DNA of 64,000 nucleotides from Herbiconiux aconitum (lineage in GTDB: Bacteria; Actinomycetota; Actinomycetes; Actinomycetales; Microbacteriaceae), in contig NZ_JANLCM010000002.1 in the NCBI RefSeq assembly GCF_024979235.1, forward strand, positions 620,001-684,000. Direction: 5' to 3'. Position numbers and translations under genes: made by a program. Under the pieces are notes generated by a model. That model saw only the letters and a program-made list of their open reading frames with translations, searched no databases and was not told the origin of the DNA. Of this stretch, positions 35,812-43,762 are shown one piece after another (position 1 is the stretch's first letter; each line of letters begins with the position of its first letter).

Positions 35812-36551
35812 ATGAATTTCACTACCGCACTGATCACGGGTTCCACCAGCGGATCGGCCGCGCCACCGCCCGACGCCTCGCCCGGAAGGGCATCCATGTC
35901 ATCGTCTCCGGACGCAACGAGGAACGAGGGTCAATCGTCGTCGACGAGATCCGCGCCGACGGCGGCACGGCAGACTTCGTGCGCGCGGACCTGCTGGGCG
36001 CCGCCTCGGCGGCCGACCTCGCCGCGGAGGCGACCGAGGCCGCAGGAGGAAGGATCGACATCCTCGTGAACAACGCGGCGATCGGAGCCGGCGGACCGAC
36101 GGCCGGATTCGACGAATCGACCTTCGAGGCCGTGCTCGGCACTAACGTGACCGCCCCGTTCTACCTGGTTTCCCACCTGGCACCCGGGATGGTCGCGCGC
36201 GGAGGCGGCTCGATCGTGAACGTCTCCACCCTCGCCGCGCACATCGCGCTCCCTGGGCTGGCTGTGTACGGCGCCAGCAAGGCGGCCGTGGACCTTCTCA
36301 CCAAGAGTTGGGCGGCCGAATACGGAAGCGCCGGCGTCCGCGTCAACTCTGTCAGCCCGGGCCCGACCCGCACGCCGGGCAGCGAGGCGGGACTCGGAGA
36401 AGGCCTGGCACAGCTCGCTGCACAGTCCCCATTGGGCTTCGTTGCCGAAGCGGATGACATCGCCGCGGTCATCTCTTTCCTCGCCAGCGATGACGCCCGC
36501 TTCGTCAGCGGCGAACTGATTCACGTCAACGGCGGGCGCACGGCGGTGTGA
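35812..36551 (+). pseudogene. SDR oxidoreductase with -1 frameshift
   Basis: Short-chain dehydrogenase broken by one missing base. Reading from the ATG at 35812 gives MNFTTALITGSTSG. One base appears lost at about 35851-35853, and the next frame continues IGRATARRLARKG, then DILVNNAAIG, YGASKAAVDLL (catalytic Tyr/Lys) and HVNGGRTAV to the stop at 36551. All downstream motifs are intact, so either the inactivation is recent or it is a sequencing error. GGAAGATC lies before the ATG. Full length would be about 246 aa. Confidence 0.8.
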
Positions 36552-36586
36552 GTGCAGCAGACGCTGATGGAGGGAGGGCGGGCTTG

Positions 36587-36592
36587 TACTCT
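36587..36592 (+). promoter_or_regulatory. Leaderless-type -10 box of tetR
   Basis: TACTCT followed by 6 nt and the ATG at 36599. Confidence 0.5.
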
Positions 36593-36598
36593 GACGGT

Positions 36599-37255
36599 AT
36601 GAACGTCGATGCGAGCAGCCGGACTCCGCAGTTGCGACGAGACGCCGCTCTCAATCGGGAGCGAATCCTGCTCGCTGCCCGCGAGTCTTTTGCCGAGAAC
36701 GGTATCGACGCGTCGCTCGAGCAGATTGCCAAGAGTGGGGGAGTGGCGATCGGAACCCTGTATCGCCATTTCCCGCAGCGGATCGATTTGATCCTGGCGG
36801 CGTTCGACGACAAGTTCGCGCTCTTCATGCAGACCGCCGACCTGGCACTGACGGCCGACGACCCATGGCTCGGACTGAGTCAGTTCCTCGAAACACTGTG
36901 CGCCATGCAAGCGGATGATCGCGGGTTCAACGACTTCGTGTCGATGCGATTTCCCGCCAATCGGGAGACCGAGGTTCTGCATGACCGGGTGTGCGACGTG
37001 ATGGCCCGCATCCTCACCCGCGCTCAGGACGCGGGACTGGTTCGCCCGGAACTCACGATCGGCGACCTGATCGCTGTGACCTGGGCGAACGCTCGCATCA
37101 TCGAAGCGACGACGGGAATTGCACCGAGAGCCTGGCGCCGGCAGCTCCTGCTGATGCTTGATTCTTTCCGGTTCCGCGGGGAGGAACCCCTCGCTGAGCC
37201 TGCGCTCACCGACGAGCAGCTCTACGCTGCGATGGCGAGACTCGGTCGGGCGTGA
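36599..37255 (+). CDS. TetR-family transcriptional regulator
   Basis: 218-aa TetR-type repressor. The HTH reads ASLEQIAKSGGVAIGTLYRHFPQR near residues 38-60. The C-terminal half resembles the group that controls SDR and esterase genes. It directly follows the frameshifted SDR and seems to have its own leaderless promoter. A longer in-frame ATG (36548) is unlikely because it would overlap the SDR stop. Confidence 0.88.
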   Translation: MNVDASSRTPQLRRDAALNRERILLAARESFAENGIDASLEQIAKSGGVAIGTLYRHFPQRIDLILAAFDDKFALFMQTADLALTADDPWLGLSQFLETLCAMQADDRGFNDFVSMRFPANRETEVLHDRVCDVMARILTRAQDAGLVRPELTIGDLIAVTWANARIIEATTGIAPRAWRRQLLLMLDSFRFRGEEPLAEPALTDEQLYAAMARLGRA

Positions 37256-37279
37256 GGGCCGAGTCTCGCATCGTCGAGT

Positions 37280-38035
37280 TCAGGCCGAAGGAGCTCCCTG
37301 CGAGAGCTGAGCGATGTCATCCCATTGCTCCCAGAGAGCGAGCCGGCGCTCGAATTCCGGGCGGATGAGTGCGAGACCGTTCGCACCGAACAGCACCCGC
37401 AGGGGAGGGTTGTCGGCATCGGCAATGGCGAGCAGGGCCTTTCCGGCCGCTGCCGGGTCGCCCGGACCGATGCCGCTGCCGGCGAAGCCGGCCATGACCC
37501 CCGCCCGGGCGCTGTCGTACTCGGGCATCTGTGGGGCGCCCGAGCCGAGCTCCGTCGGGAACGTGAGCGGCTCTACGAGCGTCACGTGGATGCCGTATTC
37601 GGCCACTTCGCCTGCCAGGGCCTGGCTCAGAGCTTCCAGTGCCCACTTCGTCGCGTGGTAGCTCCCCATGGTGGGCAGGGACACCACGCCGCCCATGGAC
37701 GAGATCTGGATGATCCGACCGCTTCGGCGCTCCCGCATGCGTGGCAGCACAGCCTGCGTTGCGGAGAGGGCGCCGAAGTAGTTGACCTCCATCTGCTCAC
37801 GGGCCTGTGCGGTTGAGACCTCCTCCACCGCGCCCATCACGGCCTGGCCTGCGTTGTTGACCAGGATGTCGATGCCGCCGAACCGTTCTTCGACGGCATC
37901 GATGGCCTGATGCACCGCCATCTCATCGGTCACGTCGAGCTCAAGGGGGAGGACCAGGTCTCCGAAGCGCTCCACGACCGAATTCAGCGACGTGATCGAG
38001 CGGGCGGTGGCGGCCACTCGATCACCACGCGGTTC
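37280..38035 (-). pseudogene. SDR oxidoreductase lacking its N-terminal nucleotide motif
   Basis: Classical SDR sequence from GDRVAATARS (starting near 38026 on the minus strand) to the stop at 37280. It includes DILVNNAGQAVMG, ISSMGGV, catalytic YHATKWALEAL and VEPLTFPTE. The expected first 20-25 residues with TGxxxGxG are absent. Upstream codons run into antisense of the TetR-like gene and are not SDR-like; the only open upstream start is a GTG at 38155. Without the cofactor loop the protein is probably non-functional. Confidence 0.7.
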
Positions 38036-38039
38036 TCCG

Positions 38040-38648
38040 GTACGCACGCGGAACCGCGCTGCACTGATCGCGGCCGGAGCTGAAATGTTCGACACGGCCG
38101 GATTGATGCCGACTCTCGACGACGTGGCTCGGCACGCCGGCGTCGGGGTCGGCACCGCCTACCGCCACTTTCCCAATAAGTACGTTCTGGCGCAGGCCGT
38201 GTTCGCGGAGACGATGCGGTCGATGCTCGAGACCGCAGAACGCACGGCACAAATCGAGGATGCGGCAGCAGGGTTCGCGGCGTTCTTCGAAGCCGTGCTC
38301 GAACCGCAGGCGAGCAAGCGCGCTCTCGGTCCGCTCCTCAGGGGCGCTCCGAACTCCGGACCGGACGCCGGCGAGGTCCAGACCCGGATCGGGCGCTGCG
38401 TCCAGGCGTTACTGCGGCGCGGTCGCGAGCAGCACACGATCCGCACCGATGTGACGGCCACCGATATCGGCGTCCTGATGGCGGCCATGGCCCACATCAT
38501 CGACACTTTCGGCGCTGCAGAGCCGCAGCTCTGGCGACGCCTGCTGCCCGTCCTTCTTGACGGCATCCGGGCGGATGCCCCCACGCCGCTCGTCGGTCGG
38601 CCTCTGGAGATGTCCGCGTTTCTCAATGGGCTCGCCGCACAGCACTGA
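38040..38648 (+). pseudogene. TetR-family regulator, 5' end truncated at junction with SDR
   Basis: TetR-like sequence from VRTRNRAALIAAGAEMF (38040) through the HTH PTLDDVARHAGVGVGTAYRHF to the stop at 38648. The HTH itself is complete. The normal N-terminal tail and start codon are missing: upstream in-frame codons, from a GTG at 37992, are antisense to the truncated SDR. The protein might still be made from that GTG with a foreign 16-residue N-terminus, so loss of function is not certain. Confidence 0.6.
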
Positions 38649-38776
38649 TCAGGTTATTGCGCACCCCCGCTGCGGGCAGATGTCAGAAGAAGAAGCTGGT
38701 GCTCCGGTGCGGGGGCCCCAAAGTCCTGTCAGAAGGTTGGGCGAGGGGATATCGCGATCCAATCGGCCCCTATTTC

Positions 38777-38809
38777 TTGGCTCTCTGATCCAGCCGAACT
38801 TTCAGGCCG
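38777..38809 (+). repeat. 33-bp imperfect direct repeat, copy B
   Basis: Second copy of the repeat seen at 34606-34638 (29/33 identical). It ends immediately next to the stop codon of the lipoprotein gene (38810). Confidence 0.75.
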
Positions 38810-39283
38810 TCATCCGGCGGGCCATGGTCCGTACAGCTCTGCCATCTGCTCCGAGGGCACCATCACGAAGTTCTTGTGCACAGCGGTATCGGGCAATCCC
38901 AGCTCGGCCGCGACGTCGGTGAGGTCGAGCCTCAGCGGAATCTGTCCGTCGGGAACGGATTGCGCGCCGTCGACGAAGGAGACCGAGACCCCGGAGGGCT
39001 CGTAGACGTCGAACGACCACGCCGCGTCCAGGGTTCGATCGAGGTAGTCGGGAAGATCGGCGGAGGTGGTGTCGTCGAGCGTGACGTCGACGGAGAGCGT
39101 GCGGCTGGTCGGCAACCCGTTGAAGGCGCCGCCTACCACGACCGCCTCGACTCCCTCCCACGAGGCGATCGTCGATTCGATGCGGTTGAAGCCGTCATCG
39201 GCCTGAGGTGAGACCGTACATCCGGTCAGAGTCAGGATGACGACCACGGCCGCCAGTGCCGGTCGTGCCGCGGGGGAGATCAT
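38810..39283 (-). CDS. Putative lipoprotein of unknown function
   Basis: 157-aa exported protein with a lipobox TLTGC (Cys22) after a hydrophobic segment, so probably lipid-anchored outside the membrane. The mature part is alpha/beta with no motif I recognise. TAGCCT lies 6 nt before the ATG on the minus strand, suggesting a leaderless message. Its 3' end abuts repeat copy B, marking the right border of the accessory block. Confidence 0.78.
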   Translation of the reverse strand: MISPAARPALAAVVVILTLTGCTVSPQADDGFNRIESTIASWEGVEAVVVGGAFNGLPTSRTLSVDVTLDDTTSADLPDYLDRTLDAAWSFDVYEPSGVSVSFVDGAQSVPDGQIPLRLDLTDVAAELGLPDTAVHKNFVMVPSEQMAELYGPWPAG

Positions 39284-39289
39284 CGTCCA

Positions 39290-39295
39290 AGGCTA
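39290..39295 (-). promoter_or_regulatory. Leaderless-type -10 box of the lipoprotein gene
   Basis: TAGCCT on the minus strand, then 6 nt, then the ATG at 39283. Confidence 0.5.
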
Positions 39296-39396
39296 GTGAT
39301 AGTTCGACAGATGTGGAGAAGCTCTCGCGCCGCGCAGCTGCCATGACGGAGTCTTCGACTGCGGAGTCCAGGCTGAAGCCTTCGAGCCCACGGCGT

Positions 39397-39915
39397 CTAG
39401 AAGGGGGAACCGGCGGAACGGCGTTCGATGAGGACGGTGTCTCGCCACTGCCCGGTCCACGGGCCGTAGGTCATCAGCGCGATGCGCTCGCGCGTGCCGA
39501 TCCGGCGGAACCCGGCCCGGTCGTGCAGCGCAAGGCTGGCCGTGTTCTCGGGGAAGATGCTCGACTGGATCGTCCAGATACCCGCCCTTTCCGTGGCGGC
39601 GATGAAGGCCTCGACGAGTTGGCGCCCGATGCCTCGGTTTGCGGCGGCCGGAGCGATGTACACGGAGTGCTCGACCACGCCGCGATAGACCTCGCGGGAC
39701 GACACCGCCGAGGCGGCGACCCAGCCGAGAACGGTGCCGGCGTCGTCGACGGCGACCAGTCGGCCCACATCCAGCTTGCCGGAGTTGAAATGCTCCCAGC
39801 TCGGCGGTTCCGCCTCGAAGGTGGCGTTGCCCGTGGCGATCCCGGCGCGGTAGATCTCCTCGATCTCCGGCCAATCCGAGCTCTGCATCGGTCGGATGCT
39901 GAGCGCGCCGGTCAT
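39397..39915 (-). CDS. GNAT acetyltransferase, phosphinothricin/arsinothricin type (ArsN-like)
   Basis: 172-aa GNAT protein closely patterned on phosphinothricin N-acetyltransferases: IYRAGIATGNATFEAEPPSW at the N-terminus, the acetyl-CoA loop ANRGIGRQL near residue 95 and NTASLALHDRAGFRRIGT. Members in ars operons (ArsN1) acetylate the organoarsenical antibiotic arsinothricin (established). Its start overlaps the stop of the upstream arsR (ATGA), so it is expressed with it and induced by arsenite if that ArsR is a normal sensor. Phosphinothricin or methionine sulfoximine are alternative substrates. Confidence 0.85.
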   Translation of the reverse strand: MTGALSIRPMQSSDWPEIEEIYRAGIATGNATFEAEPPSWEHFNSGKLDVGRLVAVDDAGTVLGWVAASAVSSREVYRGVVEHSVYIAPAAANRGIGRQLVEAFIAATERAGIWTIQSSIFPENTASLALHDRAGFRRIGTRERIALMTYGPWTGQWRDTVLIERRSAGSPF

Positions 39916-40259
39916 GAACGGAGGGCTTGGGCCGCCCGGTCGAGGGCATCGTCGACGACTCGGTAGTAGGCCCAGCGGCCACGCTGCTCGCGCACGGCGA
40001 GGCCGGCATCGACGAGCAGTTTCATGTGGTGCGAGACGGTCGGCTGCGACAATCCGACGGGCTCGGTGAGGTCGCAGATGCACGCCTCTCCGCCCTGGCT
40101 CGCCGCGATCAGCGAGAGCAGGCGAACCCGTGTGGGGTCACCGAGCGCCTTGAACGTGTGGGCGATGCGCTCCGCCTCATCGACGGTGAGCACCCCGCCG
40201 GTGACGGGGGTGCAGCAGGCGGCTGCGTCCGTGGTCAGCAAGGGGGAGGCGATCGTCAT
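39912..40259 (-). CDS. arsR: ArsR arsenite-responsive repressor
   Basis: 115-aa ArsR/SmtB repressor. HTH: TEPVGLSQPTVSHHMKLLVDAGL. Candidate As(III) ligands are Cys15-Cys16 near the N-terminus plus Cys60 and Cys62 (EACICDL) before the recognition helix. The vicinal N-terminal pair recalls the Corynebacterium glutamicum ArsR site (family knowledge). The gene is divergent from the flavoprotein with a perfect 24-bp operator between them and is coupled to the ArsN-like gene downstream. Confidence 0.9.
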   Translation of the reverse strand: MTIASPLLTTDAAACCTPVTGGVLTVDEAERIAHTFKALGDPTRVRLLSLIAASQGGEACICDLTEPVGLSQPTVSHHMKLLVDAGLAVREQRGRWAYYRVVDDALDRAAQALRS

Positions 40260-40281
40260 GCTTCAATTCTTGCACGTCGTA

Positions 40282-40310
40282 TTGACATTCGTCGATACAT
40301 CGAGCAATGT
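40282..40310 (+). promoter_or_regulatory. Promoter of the ArsO-like gene
   Basis: TTGACA (40282-40287), 17-nt spacer, CAATGT (40305-40310). The -10 lies inside the ArsR operator, so repression by occlusion is expected. Confidence 0.6.
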
Positions 40311-40318
40311 CGATGTAT
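40295..40318. promoter_or_regulatory. ArsR operator
   Basis: Perfect inverted repeat ATACATCGA / 6 nt / TCGATGTAT between arsR and the divergent flavoprotein gene; an extra half-site TCGATGT lies at 40328-40334. Confidence 0.82.
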
Positions 40319-40343
40319 TGAGAGATGTCGATGTGAGGAGTTG

Positions 40344-41672
40344 ATGGTGCAGAACGAACTTCCTGTCGCCGTGATCGGTGCCGGCCCCCAGGGGTTGGCC
40401 GCCGCCGCGCACCTGGTCGAGCGCAACCAGCCGGTGGTGGTTCTCGAGGCCGGCGAGAGCGCGGCTTCAGCGGTGTCGCAGTGGGGGCACGTGCGACTGT
40501 TCTCGGAGTGGAGCGAGCTGGTCGACAAGGCAGCGGCGCGCTTGCTCGAGCCCGCAGGCTGGGAAGCGCCCCCCATGGGCTACCCGACCGGCGCGCAGTG
40601 GATCAGCGCCTACCTCGCCCCGCTCGCCGCCGAGCTGGGCGACCGCATCCGCTACGGATCACGGGTCGTGGGCGTCTCCCGGCGCGGTCGCGACCGTCTG
40701 GTCGACGCTGGTCGGGCGGAGCAGCCTTTCACCGTGCACATCGAAGCGTCTGACGGAACCGAGTACCGGGTGGAAGCGCGTGCCGTCATCGACGCATCCG
40801 GCACCTGGTCGACTCCGAACCCGGCCGGCGCCGACGGCCTTCCTGCGCTGGGGGAGCGGGCGGTCGCGGAGCTGCTGGACTACCGCATCCCGGACTACCG
40901 GATGCGCACGCAGTACGAGGGCAAGCACAGCGTCGTCGTGGGTTCCGGTCACTCGGCCGTGACGGCCGTCATCGCCCTGGGCCGGATCGCCCGCCGCGAC
41001 CCGACGACGAAGGTCACCTGGGTGCTGCGCCGCGGCACCGTCGGCAACACCTTCGGGGGAGGGTCAGCAGACGAGTTGCCCGCGCGCGGCCAACTCGGCA
41101 TCACTGCGAAAGAACTCGTCGACGCGGGCCTGATCGACGTGGTGACCGGATTCCGGGTCTCGAAGATCGCTCGGGACGGCGACCTGGTGCTCCTCACGAG
41201 CGAAGACGGCCGCACCCTTCCAGCGGCCGATCACGTCGCCGTACTGACCGGGTTCCGGCCCGATCTGTCGTTCCTGTCGGAGCTGCGGCTGGAGCTGGAT
41301 GCGACCCTGCAGGCTCCGGTGCGGATCGCGGCCGAGGTCGACCCCAACATCCATTCCTGCGGCTCCGTAGCCGCGACCGGCGCGGCCGACCTCGCCCAGC
41401 CCGAGCCCGATTTCTACCTGATCGGCGCCAAGTCTTACGGACGCGCACCCACGTTCCTGGCGATGACCGGGTACGAGCAGGTGCGTTCTGTCGTGGCGGA
41501 GCTGGCCGGCGACCACGAGGCCGCGGCACGCGTCGAGCTGGTGCTTCCTGACACGGGGGTGTGCGGGGGAGCGGGCCTGTTCGATGCCACCGGCACGGCG
41601 GTCGGCGGGAGCTGCTGCGCTCTGCCGGAGCGACAGGTCATCCAGCTCGGCCGCGCGCCCGCCAGTGTGTAG
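40344..41672 (+). CDS. ArsO-like FAD/NAD(P)H flavoprotein
   Basis: 442-aa flavin-dependent oxidoreductase related to flavin-containing monooxygenases and ArsO proteins of actinobacterial ars operons. FAD motif VIGAGPQGLAAAAHL at residue 9; second dinucleotide motif VVVGSGHSAVTAV near residue 195; VAVLTGFRPDLSF near residue 310. The C-terminus has CGGAGLFD and a vicinal Cys-Cys, possible arsenite or redox sites. GAGGAG lies just before the ATG (GTG 40347 would give better spacing). Divergent from arsR across the shared operator. The reaction on arsenic species is not established. Confidence 0.82.
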   Translation: MVQNELPVAVIGAGPQGLAAAAHLVERNQPVVVLEAGESAASAVSQWGHVRLFSEWSELVDKAAARLLEPAGWEAPPMGYPTGAQWISAYLAPLAAELGDRIRYGSRVVGVSRRGRDRLVDAGRAEQPFTVHIEASDGTEYRVEARAVIDASGTWSTPNPAGADGLPALGERAVAELLDYRIPDYRMRTQYEGKHSVVVGSGHSAVTAVIALGRIARRDPTTKVTWVLRRGTVGNTFGGGSADELPARGQLGITAKELVDAGLIDVVTGFRVSKIARDGDLVLLTSEDGRTLPAADHVAVLTGFRPDLSFLSELRLELDATLQAPVRIAAEVDPNIHSCGSVAATGAADLAQPEPDFYLIGAKSYGRAPTFLAMTGYEQVRSVVAELAGDHEAAARVELVLPDTGVCGGAGLFDATGTAVGGSCCALPERQVIQLGRAPASV

Positions 41673-41710
41673 ACCGCAGCGTCTGACCTGTCGCCATGAG
41701 GCGTCGGGAT

Positions 41711-42157
41711 TCACTCGGGCGGCACATCCTTGGCCTGCACGAATCGCTGATACCGCTCGGCGCTTTCCGCAGCGAGCTCGTCGAAGATTCCGTCCCCGTC
41801 GGTGAGAAGGGGGTGCGCATGCTCCTGCAGGAGAACGGCAAGATGGTGCAGCCCGCGAGAGAGCTCGTTCGCGGTCTTCGCCGACGGATTTCTCTGAGCC
41901 GCAAGGAAATGGTCAGTTCGAAGCGCCACGAGATCAAAGAGCGGAACTATTTCCTTGACCGGCGTGCCGTCCGGCTCCGTCACGAAGCGACCGAGATCCA
42001 CGCACACACTGCGGGAATGTCGACCGTACATGATGTAGACGATTCGGCTTTCCGAAGCGTAGATGACCCAATAGTCGTTGGATTTGACTATCTCGAAGCC
42101 GAAGTCCTCCGCGAGGTACTGGAACTCATCCCGAGCGGTCGTCTCGAATTTCAGCAT
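41711..42157 (-). CDS. Hypothetical protein
   Basis: 148-aa soluble protein with no recognised domain: MLKFETTARDEFQYLAEDFGFEIV opens an alpha/beta fold and YWVIYASESRIVYIMYG is a strand pair. The 5' part and promoter are lower in GC than the neighbours. TATAAT on the minus strand (42220-42225) is a strong -10. The GTG at 42187 would add 10 residues but lacks spacing from its GAGG. It is convergent with the ArsO-like gene. The shape recalls small immunity-type proteins, but no toxin gene is adjacent. Confidence 0.6.
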   Translation of the reverse strand: MLKFETTARDEFQYLAEDFGFEIVKSNDYWVIYASESRIVYIMYGRHSRSVCVDLGRFVTEPDGTPVKEIVPLFDLVALRTDHFLAAQRNPSAKTANELSRGLHHLAVLLQEHAHPLLTDGDGIFDELAAESAERYQRFVQAKDVPPE

Positions 42158-42219
42158 CGAAATCTCATCATCAAGCAATGGCGCCACACCTCACGAAGAT
42201 CAATCAGCGATGTTTGCTC

Positions 42220-42225
42220 ATTATA
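42220..42225 (-). promoter_or_regulatory. Consensus -10 box of the hypothetical gene
   Basis: TATAAT on the minus strand, the closest match to consensus noted in the window, in a locally AT-rich stretch. Confidence 0.5.
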
Positions 42226-42301
42226 TCCACGGCGGGAGGGGGAGGTCGGGGGAGCGCGGAACGCTCGACCATCCGAGGCGATTCGGTGCGAAGATGAACT
42301 C

Positions 42302-42685
42302 GTGTCGGGCGCGGATCATCAGACATTGCGGGTACTCGAGGGCCGGTACGTGCTCGAGCGGCTTTCGGGTGCCGAAGCCGTCGGCGATGACGAGGTGCTC
42401 GCCATTGTGCGAGGGCCGGATGGCGGAGCTCGCATGCGTCGCAATGATGCGACGGTGGAGGCGTGGGTGGCGCTGTGGAATGGCGACGCCGCCCATCCGC
42501 CGGACGCGACTGGCATGTGCGCCGCGATCGTTGCGCCGCTCGCGGCGGGTGGCGTGCCCGTCTGGGTCGCGGCGAGCTTCGACGGCGACATCGTCTTGAT
42601 CCCCGGCGACAGTATCGGCCTGGCCACTGAACTGCTGCAGAAGGCGGGCCACCGCGTGACCGGAGCATCGGGTCAGTCTCTCTGA
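42302..42685 (+). CDS. ACT-domain (CASTOR/ACT_7-like) protein
   Basis: 127-aa protein with two ACT-like halves: LRVLEGRYVLERLSGAE at the start, then ATGMCAAIVAPLAAGGVPVWVAASFDGDIVLIPGDSI, matching the pattern of small ACT_7 proteins thought to bind amino acids. A GTG start is chosen; GAAGAT lies 6 nt upstream, a weak leaderless signal. Its last 13 nt overlap the convergent tetR. Ligand unknown. Confidence 0.75.
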   Translation: MSGADHQTLRVLEGRYVLERLSGAEAVGDDEVLAIVRGPDGGARMRRNDATVEAWVALWNGDAAHPPDATGMCAAIVAPLAAGGVPVWVAASFDGDIVLIPGDSIGLATELLQKAGHRVTGASGQSL

Positions 42686-43320
42686 TACGCGCGCAGGAAG
42701 GCGTTGCTGCCGGCGGTGATGATCCGATCGAGTTCGTCCTCGGTCACCGGGAGGGCTGCGCCGGCGAACATGATCCGGTTGCTCGGAATCCACAGCAGCA
42801 TGCCCGCGAAGTGCTCGACCGCAATTCGTAGGTCGGGGATCGCCAACAGCTGCCGCTCGTCGAGGATCTGCAGGCAGCGGCCGACCGACTCGGACACCCG
42901 CACGAATCCCCGCTCCCAGAACAACAGGCCCAGTTCGGGAAAACGGGTGGCCTCGGCGATCACGAGGCGCCGCAATTGCTGCACATGGGGGTTCAGGATC
43001 GAGCGGGTGAACTGAGTGGCGAGCAGCCGCAAGGCCTCCTCGGCCGTCGCCGCCTCCCGCATGGTGTCCAGCAGCGGGGCGAACGGATCGCGGATGCCGT
43101 CAGCCGCGTGGTGGATGAGAGCGGCGAACACGCCCTCCTTGTCTCCGAAGGTCTTGTAGAGGGTCTGCTTGGAGACGGCGGCCGCTGCAGCGAGCTGGTC
43201 GGTCGACGTGCCCACGTAGCCGTTCGTCACGAACACGGTGAGCGCTGCGTCGATCATCTGCCGGCGCTTCGCTTCGGTCTTGGTGATCGTCGGCTCGGCG
43301 CCTTCTGTCTGCGGACTCAT
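42673..43320 (-). CDS. TetR-family regulator
   Basis: 215-aa repressor with HTH TSTDQLAAAAAVSKQTLYKTFGDKEGVF near residues 35-62 and a C-terminal domain of the AefR-like kind (HHAADGIRDPF, RRLVIAEATRFPELG). It is divergent from the DUF4287-cupin pair, and two GGTAC palindromes occupy the gap. Autoregulation and control of those genes are likely. Confidence 0.88.
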   Translation of the reverse strand: MSPQTEGAEPTITKTEAKRRQMIDAALTVFVTNGYVGTSTDQLAAAAAVSKQTLYKTFGDKEGVFAALIHHAADGIRDPFAPLLDTMREAATAEEALRLLATQFTRSILNPHVQQLRRLVIAEATRFPELGLLFWERGFVRVSESVGRCLQILDERQLLAIPDLRIAVEHFAGMLLWIPSNRIMFAGAALPVTEDELDRIITAGSNAFLRAYQRD

Positions 43321-43335
43321 GGACTTGACCTCCTC

Positions 43336-43379
43336 GGTACTAAACAGTACCGTACTGAGTGCCGGTACTGATCGGTACC
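43336..43379. promoter_or_regulatory. Twin TetR operators
   Basis: Two 16-bp inverted repeats: GGTACT/AAAC/AGTACC at 43336-43351 and GGTAC/6 nt/GTACC at 43364-43379, centres 28 bp apart, with an intervening GTACTG. They lie just upstream of the tetR start and before the DUF4287 gene. Confidence 0.78.
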
Positions 43380-43471
43380 GCACAGGCTCGGCCGATGTGC
43401 CCGCCGACCTCACGACCAATCGCCCGACTCGCTCGACCACCACCGATCACCATCGACGAAAGGACACCACT

Positions 43472-43762
43472 GTGTCATTCCAGGCCTACCTCGACACGAT
43501 CGAAGACAAGACCGGCCTCACCCCACGCCAGTTGCTCGACATCGCCGACAGCAAGGGGCTCAGCGACCCGGACGTGAAGGCCGGCCAGATCCTCGACTGG
43601 CTGAAGACCGACTACGCACTCGGACGAGGCCACGGCATGGCCCTCGTGCACGTCATCAAGAAGGGTCCTCGCATCGACAAGAAGCACGTCGGCACGACCG
43701 GCACCCACCGCGACGAATCCGAGATCCTCTGGCTCGAGGGAAAGGCGAGCAAGCCCGCATGA
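43472..43762 (+). CDS. DUF4287 protein
   Basis: 96-aa protein of the DUF4287 family: FQAYLDTIEDKTGLTPRQLLDIA at the N-terminus and LKTDYALGRGHGMALVHVIKKG, the family signature. Molecular function unknown. GTG start with GAAAGGA upstream. It overlaps the next gene as ATGA, indicating coupling with the cupin protein. Confidence 0.85.
   Translation: MSFQAYLDTIEDKTGLTPRQLLDIADSKGLSDPDVKAGQILDWLKTDYALGRGHGMALVHVIKKGPRIDKKHVGTTGTHRDESEILWLEGKASKPA

Noticed and set aside
38036..38155. Extending the truncated SDR upstream to the GTG at 38155
   Set aside because: The added codons are antisense to the TetR HTH and carry no glycine-rich cofactor motif.
38649..38776. Possible IS remnant with repeated TGTCAGAAG
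   Set aside because: Only a 9-nt repeat at two places; no transposase-like reading frame or terminal inverted repeat.
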